A stretch of DNA of 64,000 nucleotides from Bombiscardovia apis. Its GTDB lineage: Bacteria > Actinomycetota > Actinomycetes > Actinomycetales > Bifidobacteriaceae. Below the pieces are notes generated by a model. That model did not search any database, had not been told where the DNA came from, and saw only the letters and a program-made list of their open reading frames with translations. Below, one piece after another: positions 1 to 9,044 of this stretch (position 1 is the stretch's first letter; each line of letters begins with the position of its first letter). The position numbers and the translations under genes were made by a program. The stretch spans positions 868,001 to 932,000 of the forward strand of contig NZ_AP026800.1 of NCBI RefSeq assembly GCF_033095945.1, in the 5' to 3' direction.

Positions 1-351
1 ATACGCATCGAAAGAACCGAATTCATCTTGAACGGACATGAAAGCTTGGGCATTGCTGACTGCAGCGCGCACCTTGAGCTTGTTGCGCACAATGCCGGAG
101 GTGGACAGAAGTGCGGCGATTTTGTCTTCACCATAAGATGCTACGGTTTGGTAATCGAAATTATCAAACGCTTCTACGAAGTTTTGCCGCTTGCGCAAGA
201 TGAGATCCCAACTCAATCCGGCCTGCATACCTTCTAGAATTAAGAGCTCGAAGAGTTCGCGGTCATCGTGGGTGGGCACACCCCATTCGTGGTCATGGTA
301 GTCGGTTTCTAATTCGCTTACCTGAGCCCATTCGCAACGCTCTACGCTCAT
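1..351 (-). CDS. tag: DNA-3-methyladenine glycosylase I, 3' part cut by window edge
   Basis: This gene runs off the left edge of the window; 117 codons from its start are visible. It should excise 3-methyladenine from alkylated DNA in base excision repair. The visible part has the family's N-terminal pattern: an early Cys (RCEW), then YHDHEWGVPTHDD, LFELLILEGMQAGLSW and ILRKRQNF, which match the Tag zinc/substrate region. The ATG at 351 is preceded by AAAAGG overlapping the end of yaaA, only 5 bases upstream, so the two genes are very likely co-transcribed (yaaA then tag). The known family has about 190 residues, so roughly 70 residues lie outside. The catalytic acid region cannot be checked. 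Confidence 0.9.
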   Translation of the reverse strand, partial: MSVERCEWAQVSELETDYHDHEWGVPTHDDRELFELLILEGMQAGLSWDLILRKRQNFVEAFDNFDYQTVASYGEDKIAALLSTSGIVRNKLKVRAAVSNAQAFMSVQDEFGSFDAY

Positions 352-356
352 AGTGA

Positions 357-1142
357 CTACCTTTTCTGCCGGTTCTCATCCCTCGTGAAGTACCATTTGT
401 GTTGGTCAGACATACTAGCATCAAAGCTATAACCCGCATCTCGGAAGTCTTTGAGAGCTGAACTTTCTTCAATGCGGTGCTCAATAATATAGCGGCTCAT
501 GAGGCCTCGGGCGCGCTTGGCATAGAAGCTAATGACCTTGTATGTGCCATTCTTTTCGTCGAGGAAGATGGGTTCAATAATGGCGGCATTGAGCTTCTTT
601 GGTTCGACAGCTCTCGAGTATTCTGCCGATGCTAGGTTGATTATGGTGGGCTCGGTTGCTTCGGCGAGCTCTTGGTTAAGGGAGGCGCTCAGCTTGCTCT
701 TCCAGAATTGGTAGAGGTTGGTATAAGTGCCCGATGCCAAGCGGATGCCCATATCAAGGCGGTAAGGCTCAATAAGGTCGAGTGGGCGCAAGATGCCATA
801 CAAGCCCGAAAGAATGCGGAGGTGGTCTTGGGCAAATTGCAGGTCTGCTTCTGAGAAGTTGCTGGCTGCCAAGCCTTCGTATGCTTCGCCTTTGAATGCC
901 AATACGGCTTGTCGGGCCTTCGTTGCGCTAGCCTGGGAGCCCCAATTGGCAAAACGCTCGTAGGTGAGGTCGGCTAATTGGGGGCTAATCGACATGAGCT
1001 CGCGCAAGTCGGCAGTGCTGAGCGATTGGCAGGATTCTACGAGCGTTTGAGCCTCGTGCATAAACTGCGGTTGTGTGCCTTGCTCAGTGGGCAGGGGCGA
1101 GTTGAAATCTAGCGTTTTGGCTGGAGATAAGAGCGTAATCAT
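357..1142 (-). CDS. yaaA: YaaA family peroxide-stress / DNA-binding protein
   Basis: A 261-residue protein of the YaaA (DUF328) family. It starts with the typical MITLLSPAKTLDF; a longer reading frame begins further upstream but would run into the tRNA-Pro gene, so the ATG at 1142 is chosen. In Escherichia coli YaaA lowers free intracellular iron and limits oxidative DNA damage during peroxide stress; that role is inferred here by family. Other family landmarks present are YERFANWG, AFKGEAYEGL, LRILSGLYGILRPLDLI, INLASAEYSRAV and YAKRARGLMSRYI. It is followed by tag, a repair glycosylase, with a 5-base gap, so a joint damage-response transcript is plausible. Confidence 0.92.
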   Translation of the reverse strand: MITLLSPAKTLDFNSPLPTEQGTQPQFMHEAQTLVESCQSLSTADLRELMSISPQLADLTYERFANWGSQASATKARQAVLAFKGEAYEGLAASNFSEADLQFAQDHLRILSGLYGILRPLDLIEPYRLDMGIRLASGTYTNLYQFWKSKLSASLNQELAEATEPTIINLASAEYSRAVEPKKLNAAIIEPIFLDEKNGTYKVISFYAKRARGLMSRYIIEHRIEESSALKDFRDAGYSFDASMSDQHKWYFTRDENRQKR

Positions 1143-1196
1143 GGGGAAAACCAATCTAACTTGGCATGAGATGATGTGCATGTCACAGAAGCAAAG

Positions 1197-1270
1197 TCGG
1201 GCTGACAGGATTTGAACCTGCGACATCCTGCTCCCAAAGCAGGCGCGCTACCAAGCTGCGCTACAGCCCG
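1197..1270 (-). tRNA. tRNA-Pro (anticodon TGG)
   Basis: The minus strand folds as a 74-nt cloverleaf. The acceptor CGGGCTG pairs with CAGCCCG, the anticodon arm is CCTGC-TTTGGGA-GCAGG giving anticodon TGG, and the T arm is GCAGG-TTCAAAT-CCTGT. The 3' CCA is not encoded. It lies about 55 bases upstream of yaaA on the same strand. Confidence 0.96.
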
Positions 1271-1479
1271 AAGCCCGAAGCAATCGGGCACAAGATGTAA
1301 GTATAGCGCATAGTGCGGAAAGAAAGTTGCCCGCTGTGTTGCCGAATACGTCAGTAGTTTGGTGTCGGCTTACGATAAGCTCAATAGTGTCTATGTGCAC
1401 TGTGCTATGTGGGCGAAAATCGGGGAAATAGTTGCGTGGTCTACAGCGAACACAGTACGACCGCCACCAGAGAGTCGAA

Positions 1480-2574
1480 ATGAGACAAGGTATGAGTGAC
1501 GACCAGCAGAACTTTGACAATAATCAGCCAGGCAATGCGCCAGGCAACGATGCTCAATCTGCACCACAAAACCAACCAATGGCGCAGAGTAATCAAGAAG
1601 CTGACCCAGCGCAGGGGCAGGTGCCCTTCGATACGCAAGCTCCAACGCAGAGCTATGCAGGCAATGATGGATCTTATATGGGCGGCAACGATGGAAGCCA
1701 GTTCAATCAAGGTGCCCAGGAAAATTACGGTACCGGTCAGGTGCCATTCGCAGACGTGAAAGAGCATGAGCAAGAGGCCAAGAAGAAAACGATTGCTATT
1801 ATCGTTGCAATCATCGCAGTCATTGCGATTGTGGCGGCTCTGCTGGTTTGGAAGCCTTGGGGCGTAAAACGGGCTGACTATGAAGAAGCTGTTCATGCAA
1901 CCCGGCTACTGGAAGAGCAGAAAGCTACAATCAATGAGTATATTGGCAAGCTGTATAAGGGAGATAAGTCAAGCTCCAGCCAGGATGCAGACAAACTTAA
2001 GCAGGCGGTCAACAAGCTCGACAAGATGACCAAGGATTTTGGTTCTCTTAAAGCGGTCAAAGATAGTGCGGTCAAAGACAAGTATCAGGCTTATTCCGAC
2101 AAAGAACAAAGTTACAAGACCTACGTTGAAGGCCTTATCGACTCTGCTCCAGCGTATGCCAAGGCGGAGAAGGCTTGCGGAGACACTTCCAAACTCACGG
2201 ATTCGGATAGTGAAGACTATATTGAGCAATTGAATACTTTTATTGGATCTTGCAAAACTGGGCTTGAACAGGCCGCTAAGGTTCCCAACAAGACCATATC
2301 GGAATATACTAGCCAAGCTGGAAAAGTTATGGGCAAATTGCAAGACGTGATGAAGCAGATGACTGACTTAATCAACAATCTAAATGCCAGCAATGCTAAT
2401 GACAGTTTGACGAAGATGGAAGATTTGCAAAAGGAAGCTTCCAAGTTAGAACGCGAGACGCCCGACTTTAACGAGTTCAATGCCAAGCTCGATAAAGAGA
2501 AGGAAAAAGCCACTCCGGAGGATTCTTTGCAGGATTTGATGGATACCCTCAATGCGAGACTTGCTCAAAAGTAA
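1480..2574 (+). CDS. Single-pass membrane protein with Gln/Asn-rich cytoplasmic tail and extracytoplasmic helical domain
   Basis: No family is recognised. The protein of about 364 residues has three parts: a Gln/Asn/Gly-rich low-complexity N-terminus (about residues 1-90, with the phrase GQVPFDTQ/GQVPFADV occurring twice), one hydrophobic helix around 104-127 flanked by EAKKKT and WKPWGVKR, and a Lys/Asp/Ser-rich extracytoplasmic region with heptad-like helices to the end. The topology by the positive-inside rule places the N-terminus inside. Two cysteines outside (AEKACGDTS and IGSCKTG) could form a disulfide. The start at 1480 has GAGAG five bases upstream; ATG at 1492 is an alternative but its AAGG is too close. 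It is followed by a hairpin, then aroA, and so appears monocistronic. Confidence 0.75.
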   Translation: MRQGMSDDQQNFDNNQPGNAPGNDAQSAPQNQPMAQSNQEADPAQGQVPFDTQAPTQSYAGNDGSYMGGNDGSQFNQGAQENYGTGQVPFADVKEHEQEAKKKTIAIIVAIIAVIAIVAALLVWKPWGVKRADYEEAVHATRLLEEQKATINEYIGKLYKGDKSSSSQDADKLKQAVNKLDKMTKDFGSLKAVKDSAVKDKYQAYSDKEQSYKTYVEGLIDSAPAYAKAEKACGDTSKLTDSDSEDYIEQLNTFIGSCKTGLEQAAKVPNKTISEYTSQAGKVMGKLQDVMKQMTDLINNLNASNANDSLTKMEDLQKEASKLERETPDFNEFNAKLDKEKEKATPEDSLQDLMDTLNARLAQK

Positions 2575-2597
2575 GTAAAATTAATACAGTCAAATAG

Positions 2598-2635
2598 GTT
2601 GGGAGCAGTCTGCGGAGTGTCAGGCTGCTCCCAAC
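2598..2635 (+). terminator. Hairpin after membrane protein gene
   Basis: An 11-bp inverted repeat (GTTGGGAGCAG and CTGCTCCCAAC) with a 16-nt loop follows the stop at 2574 by 23 bases. The T-run after it is weak, so it could be a less efficient terminator. Confidence 0.6.
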
Positions 2636-2675
2636 TGGTATATGTGTCATCTGGTGTAGCCCCTATGATGAATAT

Positions 2676-4025
2676 ATGAATCTTACACAAGCTCTATGGT
2701 CTGCTCCCAGCGCTCAAGGACCGCTGAGTGCGCAGGTGACCATACCGGGTAGCAAATCCTTATCGAATAGGTATTTGATACTTGCTGCCTTAGGCCGGCG
2801 GCCAGTTGAGATACGCGGATTGCTGCGCTCGCGCGATACTGACCTCATGCTTGCAGCTTTGCATACTTTCGGCGTGGAGAGTCGAGCTGGTGAGCAAGAC
2901 CCCACCCAAGTGACGATTTTGCCACCTGAACATGGCATTTTTACCGGCGGGGGTGAAGTGGACTGCGGGCTTGCTGGAACGGTCATGCGCTTTGCGCCGG
3001 CTCTGGCTATGCTAGCCGATGGTCCGACGCGCTTTACTGGCGACAGACAGGCCCAAGAGCGGCCCATGCGCTCACTCTTAGATGGCTTAGAGCAATTGGG
3101 AGCGCGCGTTATATATGAAGGCGCTGATGGGTATTTGCCTTTTACTATTCAGCCGCCTGAGCACTTTAATGGGGGAGTGGTCAGTATCGACTCGTCCTCA
3201 TCTTCGCAGTTCATCTCTGGACTTTTGCTATTAGGATCTCGGGCCTGCGACGGGTTGCAAGTGCACCATGTGGGTGCTTCGCTGCCGAGCCTGCCACATA
3301 TTCGGATGACAGTGAGCGATATTCAGCAGACCGGCGTACAGGTCGAGGCTAGGGAAGATCAGGCGACGTGGCAAGTGCATCAAGAGCCAGGTCAGCTCGG
3401 GCCGCAATTGCCTGAAGTGATTCAAGTTGAGCCCGACCTGTCGAATGCTGCCCCATTCCTCGGGGCTGCACTTATCAGCGGTGGTAGCGTCTGTGTGCCT
3501 CACTGGCCGACGGAGACCACACAGCCAGGCGGTTTGCTTCCAGACATGCTCACCAGTCTTGGAGCACAGGTGAGTTTCCCTACCATCGACGCAGACCAAG
3601 CCTGCCGAGTGCAAGGTAGTGGCAGTCTTCATGGCTTAGGTGATTACAATATGGCTGCTGCAGGAGAGCTTGCCCCGACCTTGGCTGCGCTGGCAGTATT
3701 CGCAGATAGCCCCACTCGATTAAGAGGCATTGGCCACCTGCGCGGGCACGAGACTAACCGCCTAGCAGCTCTCACAGCAGAAATTCGTAAGGTTGGTGGT
3801 CAGGCCGAGGAGTTGGAAGATGGCATCGCAATAGTACCTGTCGAGCGCCGCGAACTTCACCCTGCCTGCATAGAGACTTATGCGGACCACCGGATGGCAA
3901 CCTTTGCAGCCCTGCTTGGTTTAGGTATCCCGGGTATAGAAGTGCGCAATATAGGAACTACGAGTAAGACTCTGCCCAACTTCGTACCTATGTGGGAGCA
4001 GATACTCAGCACGGCTACAGTGTAA
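2676..4025 (+). CDS. aroA: 3-phosphoshikimate 1-carboxyvinyltransferase (EPSP synthase)
   Basis: A 449-residue enzyme of usual length that joins phosphoenolpyruvate to shikimate 3-phosphate, the sixth step of the shikimate pathway. Visible signatures are GSKSLSNRYLILAAL (substrate-binding Lys/Ser/Arg near residue 25), GLAGTVMRF, the phosphate-binding SSSSSQFISGLLL segment, and the C-terminal DHRMATFAALLGL. The other shikimate genes of the window (aroC, aroKB, aroQ) are about 33 kb away, so the pathway is split between loci. It stands alone between two hairpins and is convergent with ackA. Confidence 0.96.
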   Translation: MNLTQALWSAPSAQGPLSAQVTIPGSKSLSNRYLILAALGRRPVEIRGLLRSRDTDLMLAALHTFGVESRAGEQDPTQVTILPPEHGIFTGGGEVDCGLAGTVMRFAPALAMLADGPTRFTGDRQAQERPMRSLLDGLEQLGARVIYEGADGYLPFTIQPPEHFNGGVVSIDSSSSSQFISGLLLLGSRACDGLQVHHVGASLPSLPHIRMTVSDIQQTGVQVEAREDQATWQVHQEPGQLGPQLPEVIQVEPDLSNAAPFLGAALISGGSVCVPHWPTETTQPGGLLPDMLTSLGAQVSFPTIDADQACRVQGSGSLHGLGDYNMAAAGELAPTLAALAVFADSPTRLRGIGHLRGHETNRLAALTAEIRKVGGQAEELEDGIAIVPVERRELHPACIETYADHRMATFAALLGLGIPGIEVRNIGTTSKTLPNFVPMWEQILSTATV

Positions 4026-4035
4026 GCGCTCACAG

Positions 4036-4085
4036 ATACAAGTTTGGCCCCAGCAGAAGGGTATCTGCTGGGGCCAAACTTGTAT
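4036..4085. terminator. Bidirectional terminator between aroA and ackA
   Basis: A perfect 22-bp inverted repeat (4036-4057 and 4064-4085) with a 6-nt loop sits between the convergent aroA and ackA stops. It contains TTTGGCCCCAGCAGA and its complement. It would end transcripts from both sides. Confidence 0.88.
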
Positions 4086-4098
4086 TTACTTGCCGTAT

Positions 4099-5325
4099 TT
4101 ACTTGCCGAACTTGTTGCCGTAGGAGTCGCCTTCGCGGGCGATAACCTCAGACTGGCGAGCAATGGAAAGCTCTTCGTTGGTTGGCACGATGCAAACGGT
4201 GACCGAGCTGTCAGGAGTCGAAATGATGCGAGCTTCCTTGGAACGGATGTCGTTCTCCTCCAAGTTGAGCTTGACACCGAAGGGAGCGAGCTGCTCAATC
4301 ACGCGAGCGCGTACGATCTCATCATTCTCGCCCACACCTGCGGTGAAGGTGATGACATCCAAGCCGCCCATTTGAGCCGTGTAGTTGCCAATGTAGGCTA
4401 CGATGCGGTGCACGTAGATATCGAGTGCTAGCTTGGCATCCTTGTTGCCCTCGGCAATTTCGCGGTGCACTTCGCGCATATCGCCGAAGCCGGTCATGCC
4501 CATCATGCCCGAACGCTTGTTGAACAAATCATCGAGCTCGTCTACAGACATGTGAGCGTTGCGCATCAGGTGGAAGGCGACTGCTGGGTCGATGTCACCA
4601 GTGCGGCTGCCCATCATCAGTCCCTCAAGAGGGGTGAGACCCATTGAAGTTTCAATCGGCTTGCCGGAGACCTGTGCGGAAGCGGAAGCACCGTTGCCGA
4701 TGTGCAAGACAATCTGCTTGAGACCTTCGGCAGGCTTGCCAACAACTTCAGGAACGAGCTTACCGACGAACTCATGGCTGGTGCCGTGGGCGCCATAGCG
4801 ACGAATATGGTACTGCTCGGCGATGTCCTTGTTGAGGGCATAGGTCGAGGCCTTGGCAGGCAAATCGGTGAAGAAGGAGGAGTCGAATACAAAGACCTGA
4901 GGAGTGTCAGGCAGGAGCTCGCGCATAACCTGAGCGCCTTCGGCTTCTGGACCATTGTGAAGAGGTGCTAAAACGGCCAAATCCTTGACTTGGGCAAGGG
5001 TTTGATCTGTAACTAGAGCTGGCTTGGGGAAGATAGAGCCGCCCTGCACGACGCGGTGGCCAACGGCGACGATGCCGGACTCGTTGAGGTCCGGGCCGTA
5101 CTCCTTGAAGAGACCCAAAACGCGCTTGAGGCCGGTCTCATGGTTGTTAATGGGCTCTTCCATCTCATGCTTTTGGCCCTGATACTCGTGCTTGTAGTGG
5201 CCGTCAACAGGCTCACCAATCTTTTCAACCAAGCCCGAAGCCAAGCCTTCGCCGGTTTCGAGATCGACTAGCTGATACTTAATCGAGCTAGATCCAGAGT
5301 TGATAACTAGGACGGTTCTCGCCAT
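4099..5325 (-). CDS. ackA: Acetate kinase
   Basis: A 408-residue enzyme that makes acetate and ATP from acetyl phosphate and ADP, the main energy step after phosphoketolase in the bifid shunt. Motifs: VINSGSSSIKYQ at the N-terminus, VGHRVVQGG, RRYGAHGTSHEFV (catalytic His), HIGNGASASA, DTSMGLTPLEG-like TSMGLTPLEGLMMG, and FTAGVGENDEIVR near the C-terminus. The ATG at 5325 has a strong AGGAGG eight bases upstream. pta lies upstream on the same strand but a hairpin separates them, so ackA probably also has its own promoter. Confidence 0.97.
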   Translation of the reverse strand: MARTVLVINSGSSSIKYQLVDLETGEGLASGLVEKIGEPVDGHYKHEYQGQKHEMEEPINNHETGLKRVLGLFKEYGPDLNESGIVAVGHRVVQGGSIFPKPALVTDQTLAQVKDLAVLAPLHNGPEAEGAQVMRELLPDTPQVFVFDSSFFTDLPAKASTYALNKDIAEQYHIRRYGAHGTSHEFVGKLVPEVVGKPAEGLKQIVLHIGNGASASAQVSGKPIETSMGLTPLEGLMMGSRTGDIDPAVAFHLMRNAHMSVDELDDLFNKRSGMMGMTGFGDMREVHREIAEGNKDAKLALDIYVHRIVAYIGNYTAQMGGLDVITFTAGVGENDEIVRARVIEQLAPFGVKLNLEENDIRSKEARIISTPDSSVTVCIVPTNEELSIARQSEVIAREGDSYGNKFGK

Positions 5326-5421
5326 TATGGCATCCTCCTGATGCAAATCGATTGGAGCTCAAACTCCACATATTCCTTTATTCAGATTACGCTGCGGTGC
5401 TTACAAAACGGGCATAAGCTA

Positions 5422-5470
5422 ACCCAAGATGGCTGGCGGGCTCTACTCTAAACCGCCGGTCATCTTGGGT
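5422..5470 (-). terminator. Hairpin between pta and ackA
   Basis: Arms of 18 bases (ACCCAAGATGGCTGGCGG against CCGCCGGTCATCTTGGGT) pair with two G-U positions around a 13-nt loop. It lies just after the pta stop. No clear T-run follows, so partial read-through into ackA is possible. Confidence 0.6.
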
Positions 5471-5490
5471 CAGCGCTGCTTGGCTTGCGC

Positions 5491-7179
5491 TTACTTGTCT
5501 TGTGCTTCTACAGCGGTGAGAGCGACGGTATTAATGATGTCTTGCACCAATGCGCCACGCGACAGGTCATTGACAGGCTTGTTGAGGCCTTGCAGAATCG
5601 GACCGATGGCTATAGCGCCAGAAGAGCGCTGTACGGCCTTGTAGCCGATGTTGCCAGCGGCTAGTGAGGGAAAGACGAACACGTTCACATGCCCGGCAAC
5701 CGCATTTCCTTTGGCTTTAGCCTGAGCAACTGTTGGCGACCAAGCCGCATCGAACTGGATGGAACCCACAACCGGCAGCTCTGGAGCCTTGCTGTGCACA
5801 ATCTTCGTAGCTTCTTCTACCAGATCCACATCCGGACCCTTACCGGAGCCGAGCGTGGAGTAAGAGAGCATGCCAACCTTGGGGTCGATGCCGAAGGAGC
5901 GGGCAGTCTGGGCGGATTGTATGGCTATATCTGCCAGTTGCTCCGCATTGGGATTGAGGTTAATGGCGCAGTCAGCAAAAATGGCCACATGGTCTTTAAA
6001 ACACATCAGGAAAGCGCCGGAAACTAGCGAAGCATCGGGCTTTGTTTTAATCACTTGCAGGGCCGGGCGAACGGTGTTAGCAGTGGAGTTGACCGAGCCG
6101 GAAACCAATCCGTCTGCCAAACCTTGAACAACTAGCATGGTGCCAAAATACGAGGGATCAGCTAGCTGTTGGCGGGCCTGCTCAAGTGTCATACCCTTTT
6201 TGGCGCGCAGCTGGCAGAGCTTGTCTACCATCGGGGCCAAGACACTTTCATCATCCATTGCCTGGAAGGTAGCCTTGTCTAAGTGGTTTAATTCCAGCTC
6301 TTGGGCTCTGCTAGCGATGCTGTCCTTGTCTCCCACAATGATGAGCTTGACGATATCACGCTCAAGTAAGTAGTCTGCCGCTTTGAGAATACGATCCTCT
6401 TGGCCCTCAGGCAAGACGATGGTTTTGTTGGCGGCTTTGGCCCGGGCCAGCAAGTCGTTTTGGAAAGCAATAGGAGTGGTGACTTGGGGCGCGGATTCGC
6501 GTGCTGCTGCCACAATGCTTTCGTCTGAGACACATGCTTGGAAGACAGAAAGTGCTTGCTGGTGGTTGCTCTCGGCCTGTGGATTAGGGTCGAAGTCAAA
6601 GCGGTCAATAAGCCAGAAGGGCTTGTCATAATTGCTCAAAGCTGCCTGTACATCAGACTTCTGCTCGCTCTCGCATCCAGTAATGAATACGCCGGCCAGT
6701 TTACTTCCTGCTTGTTCGATAATGCGCCGGCAGTTGTCTACACTTGCCACGACTTGTTGAGCAGTGCGATCTATCGTGCACACAGCCAAGAATACGGGCG
6801 AGCGCAAGTCCGCGGCCATCTGCGCATCTAAGGTCATGCGGTTCGGATCAGCCACAGCCGTTTTATCTGAAGAAACTGAAAGCACCATCTCGGGCTGCTG
6901 GCTGGCCACCATCTGTGAATATGCAGCTAGAGCGTCTGCCCGAGCCTGCTCTCCGTCTTCGCGGGCATTACAAGGGCAAGTGCCTACATAATCAGAGCGC
7001 TCAGCCGAGCTGTCAATCGCATTCAAGAGGGTGTCGGTGAGTGTCTCCTTACGGCAAGCTACAGGCCTAAACAACGCCAACTTAGCGCTTTTGCCTAGCA
7101 CGGTCGCAAGGCCGTATGCCACGAGGTTGCGCCCCACGCCCGCTTCAGGACTGATAATACTGATAGTGACAGGACTCAC
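5491..7179 (-). CDS. pta: Phosphate acetyltransferase
   Basis: A 562-residue enzyme that interconverts acetyl phosphate and acetyl-CoA. The N-terminal part (about residues 1-230) is a P-loop-like regulatory region (SIISPEAGVGRNLVAYGLA) and the middle DRTGG-like part is short; the C-terminal 320 residues carry the PTA_PTB catalytic domain with KTIVLPEGQEDRILKAAD, SGAFLMCFK, DCAINLNPN, VGMLSYSTLGSG and NVFVFPSLAAGNIGYKAVQR. The start is taken as GTG at 7179, because AGGAGGGGG lies seven bases upstream; an ATG 14 codons earlier lacks such a site. It works with ackA and xfp in acetyl phosphate use. Confidence 0.95.
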   Translation of the reverse strand: MSPVTISIISPEAGVGRNLVAYGLATVLGKSAKLALFRPVACRKETLTDTLLNAIDSSAERSDYVGTCPCNAREDGEQARADALAAYSQMVASQQPEMVLSVSSDKTAVADPNRMTLDAQMAADLRSPVFLAVCTIDRTAQQVVASVDNCRRIIEQAGSKLAGVFITGCESEQKSDVQAALSNYDKPFWLIDRFDFDPNPQAESNHQQALSVFQACVSDESIVAAARESAPQVTTPIAFQNDLLARAKAANKTIVLPEGQEDRILKAADYLLERDIVKLIIVGDKDSIASRAQELELNHLDKATFQAMDDESVLAPMVDKLCQLRAKKGMTLEQARQQLADPSYFGTMLVVQGLADGLVSGSVNSTANTVRPALQVIKTKPDASLVSGAFLMCFKDHVAIFADCAINLNPNAEQLADIAIQSAQTARSFGIDPKVGMLSYSTLGSGKGPDVDLVEEATKIVHSKAPELPVVGSIQFDAAWSPTVAQAKAKGNAVAGHVNVFVFPSLAAGNIGYKAVQRSSGAIAIGPILQGLNKPVNDLSRGALVQDIINTVALTAVEAQDK

Positions 7180-7396
7180 TTGGTCCCCCTCCTGTTCAAA
7201 TACATTCTGTACTGTGACCACTTCGTTCAGCAGCAGTTACAGTATACGAGGTAGTGCTGGCAAGTCAACGTTTCTTTCCGCCTCTTGTATGAGAGGGAGT
7301 TCCTGCAACAAATGGTTTTCACTGTGGTACTCCTCTCAGCACAGTTTAAACTATGTGCTCATGAATGAGACACCGCCCCAAGGAGTGGCCAGTGCT

Positions 7397-8412
7397 ATGA
7401 AAATCAGCCCGAGCTGCCAAGACAACGAGGTAACGCTGACCGAGGTAGCTCAGCGAGCTGGTGTCTCCCTATCTACAGCTTCACGCGTGTTTGTTAGGTC
7501 AGGACGGGTGAGTATCCGAACCCGACAGCAAGTGCTAGCAGTAGTAGAAGCTATGGGATACCAGAGTAGCAGTTTGGATGCACCAGTGAGCATTGGGTTA
7601 CAGGGGTTACTGGCCATCGTGGTTACCGACTTAGAAAACATTGTTTCGGCACGCATAGACCGAGGGCTTTAAAAGGCTTGCTATCGACGTAACTTTGGCG
7701 TCAACATTCTCGACACTGAGGAAAGCAGTGAACGAGAAATGCTTGCCTTGCGCCGCATACTACTTCACTTAGACGGAGCGGTTTTGGGTTCTTCCCGGCT
7801 TTCTGACACCGCAATTTGTTGATTCACACAAAGTAAACCTCTAGTCGTACTCAACCGGGTGGTTTCAGATGTTGCTTCCATTTTTTCTTATGATTCTCCG
7901 GCCATACAGGATATCGAGCGCGACCTGTATCGTCTAGGACATCGTGCTATTGCTTACTTGCCTAGACCCGAATCTTGCGTGGGAAGGCTTTATCTCGAGC
8001 TTGCAGAGAGGCGGCGATAGCTTTCCGCTGCATGTCATGCGCGTACCCAGTAGCCACTCAGGCTGCTAAAAGTTTCCACTATTATAGTGAACACCTACCG
8101 CCGCAGTACTAGCTTTCAATGATGATATTACTCTTGTCCTTTATGTAGTTTGTACAAGCGCAATCTTCTTCTGGCCGCCTAGGCCTTGCGTTGGCAATAG
8201 CTGGTATTGATGACATACCTAGCTGTCAATTGGTAACTCCACAATTCTCAAGCGTACATGTTGAGCACAGGGAAATGAGAATGCTGGCCGCAGATAGGCT
8301 GATCGATACCGAGGTGCCACCCAACCTCATTTTCTCAGCCGACAACCGCAAGGGCTCATCTCCACTTATGTACCCCGAGATACGACGAGAGGGGTTTGAT
8401 GCAATCGCATAA
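7397..8412 (+). pseudogene. Decayed LacI-family sugar regulator
   Basis: The first 92 codons read as an intact LacI-type DNA-binding domain (VTLTEVAQRAGVSLSTASRVF, then hinge-like residues and LQGLLAIVVTDLENI). In the same frame a TAA stop at about 7670 and a TGA at about 7822 interrupt recognisable ligand-domain text such as FGVNILDTEESSEREM, LRRILLHLDGAVLGSS and LVVLNRVVSDVAS, followed by DIERDLYRLGHRAIAYL. The last part (IAGIDDIPSCQLVTPQFSSVHV, from 8191) is in another frame. So nonsense changes and at least one frameshift have destroyed the gene. It lies next to a decayed MFS gene, suggesting a lost sugar-uptake locus. Confidence 0.88.
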
Positions 8413-8441
8413 CCGTCAAACCCCTCTCAAATGTGAGTAGA

Positions 8442-8902
8442 CTACTTCACAGACTTAATAGAAATTACAAAGAAGATAGGGAGCACTGACATGATAATAG
8501 CAATGGGGAAGATGTAGATGTAGGTTTTCGTTGTCGAGACGATGATGGAAGTCAAAGCCATACCGGCGGACTGACTAGCAGTCGTGGCGGCGTTGATGAA
8601 GCCAAGATCCTTGCCCGCATTCTCCTTGCTGGGGAGCACATCGACGTTGAGCGCCTGATCAATAGCCACGAAGATGCCCTGAACCAAAGCCACGAAAACG
8701 CAAGCAAGTAAATGCCGGTAATCGAACGCATAATGATGGAGAAAACAAATCCAATAATGGCCAAAACCGCCGAGAGCATTATTATCGGCTTACGTTTGTG
8801 AATCTTATCGGAGAGCAGGCCTACAAACATGGCGACGATAAAAGCAATCATCTGGAAAATAGCGATAGTCGACACCACCTTGACAGCCGTAACCTTGGGC
8901 AA
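8442..8902 (-). pseudogene. MFS transporter remnant (C-terminal half, frameshifted)
   Basis: Only the second half of a 12-helix transporter remains. From 8902 the frame gives VVSTIAIFQMIAFIVAMFV, GLLSDKIHKRKPIIMLSA and IIGFVFSIIMRSITGIYLLA; near 8700 the meaningful text moves to another frame (VFVALVQGIFVAIDQAL, then LPSKENAGKDLGFINAATT and a last helix ending in KSVK). A single-base indel explains the switch. The loop DKIHKRKP is the typical MFS motif-A-like loop. The N-terminal six helices are missing. Convergent with the decayed LacI gene, it was probably a sugar permease controlled by it. Confidence 0.85.
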
Positions 8903-8964
8903 TGCAACACGACGAAGGGGACAGGGTGAGGTCTGCGCAGACCACGTTCAAGTTGTGGACTCAT

Positions 8965-9004
8965 ACAGAAAGCCCCTCCTGAATGAACAGGAGGGGCTTT
9001 CTGT
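8965..9004 (-). terminator. Strong terminator downstream of xfp
   Basis: A perfect 17-bp inverted repeat (8965-8981 and 8988-9004; core AAGCCCCTCCTG) with a 6-nt loop follows the xfp stop by about 40 bases. It is well placed to end the xfp transcript. Confidence 0.88.
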
Positions 9005-9044
9005 GAGTAAGCAATGAGACTACGTGAGCCTCATACGCGTTTTA

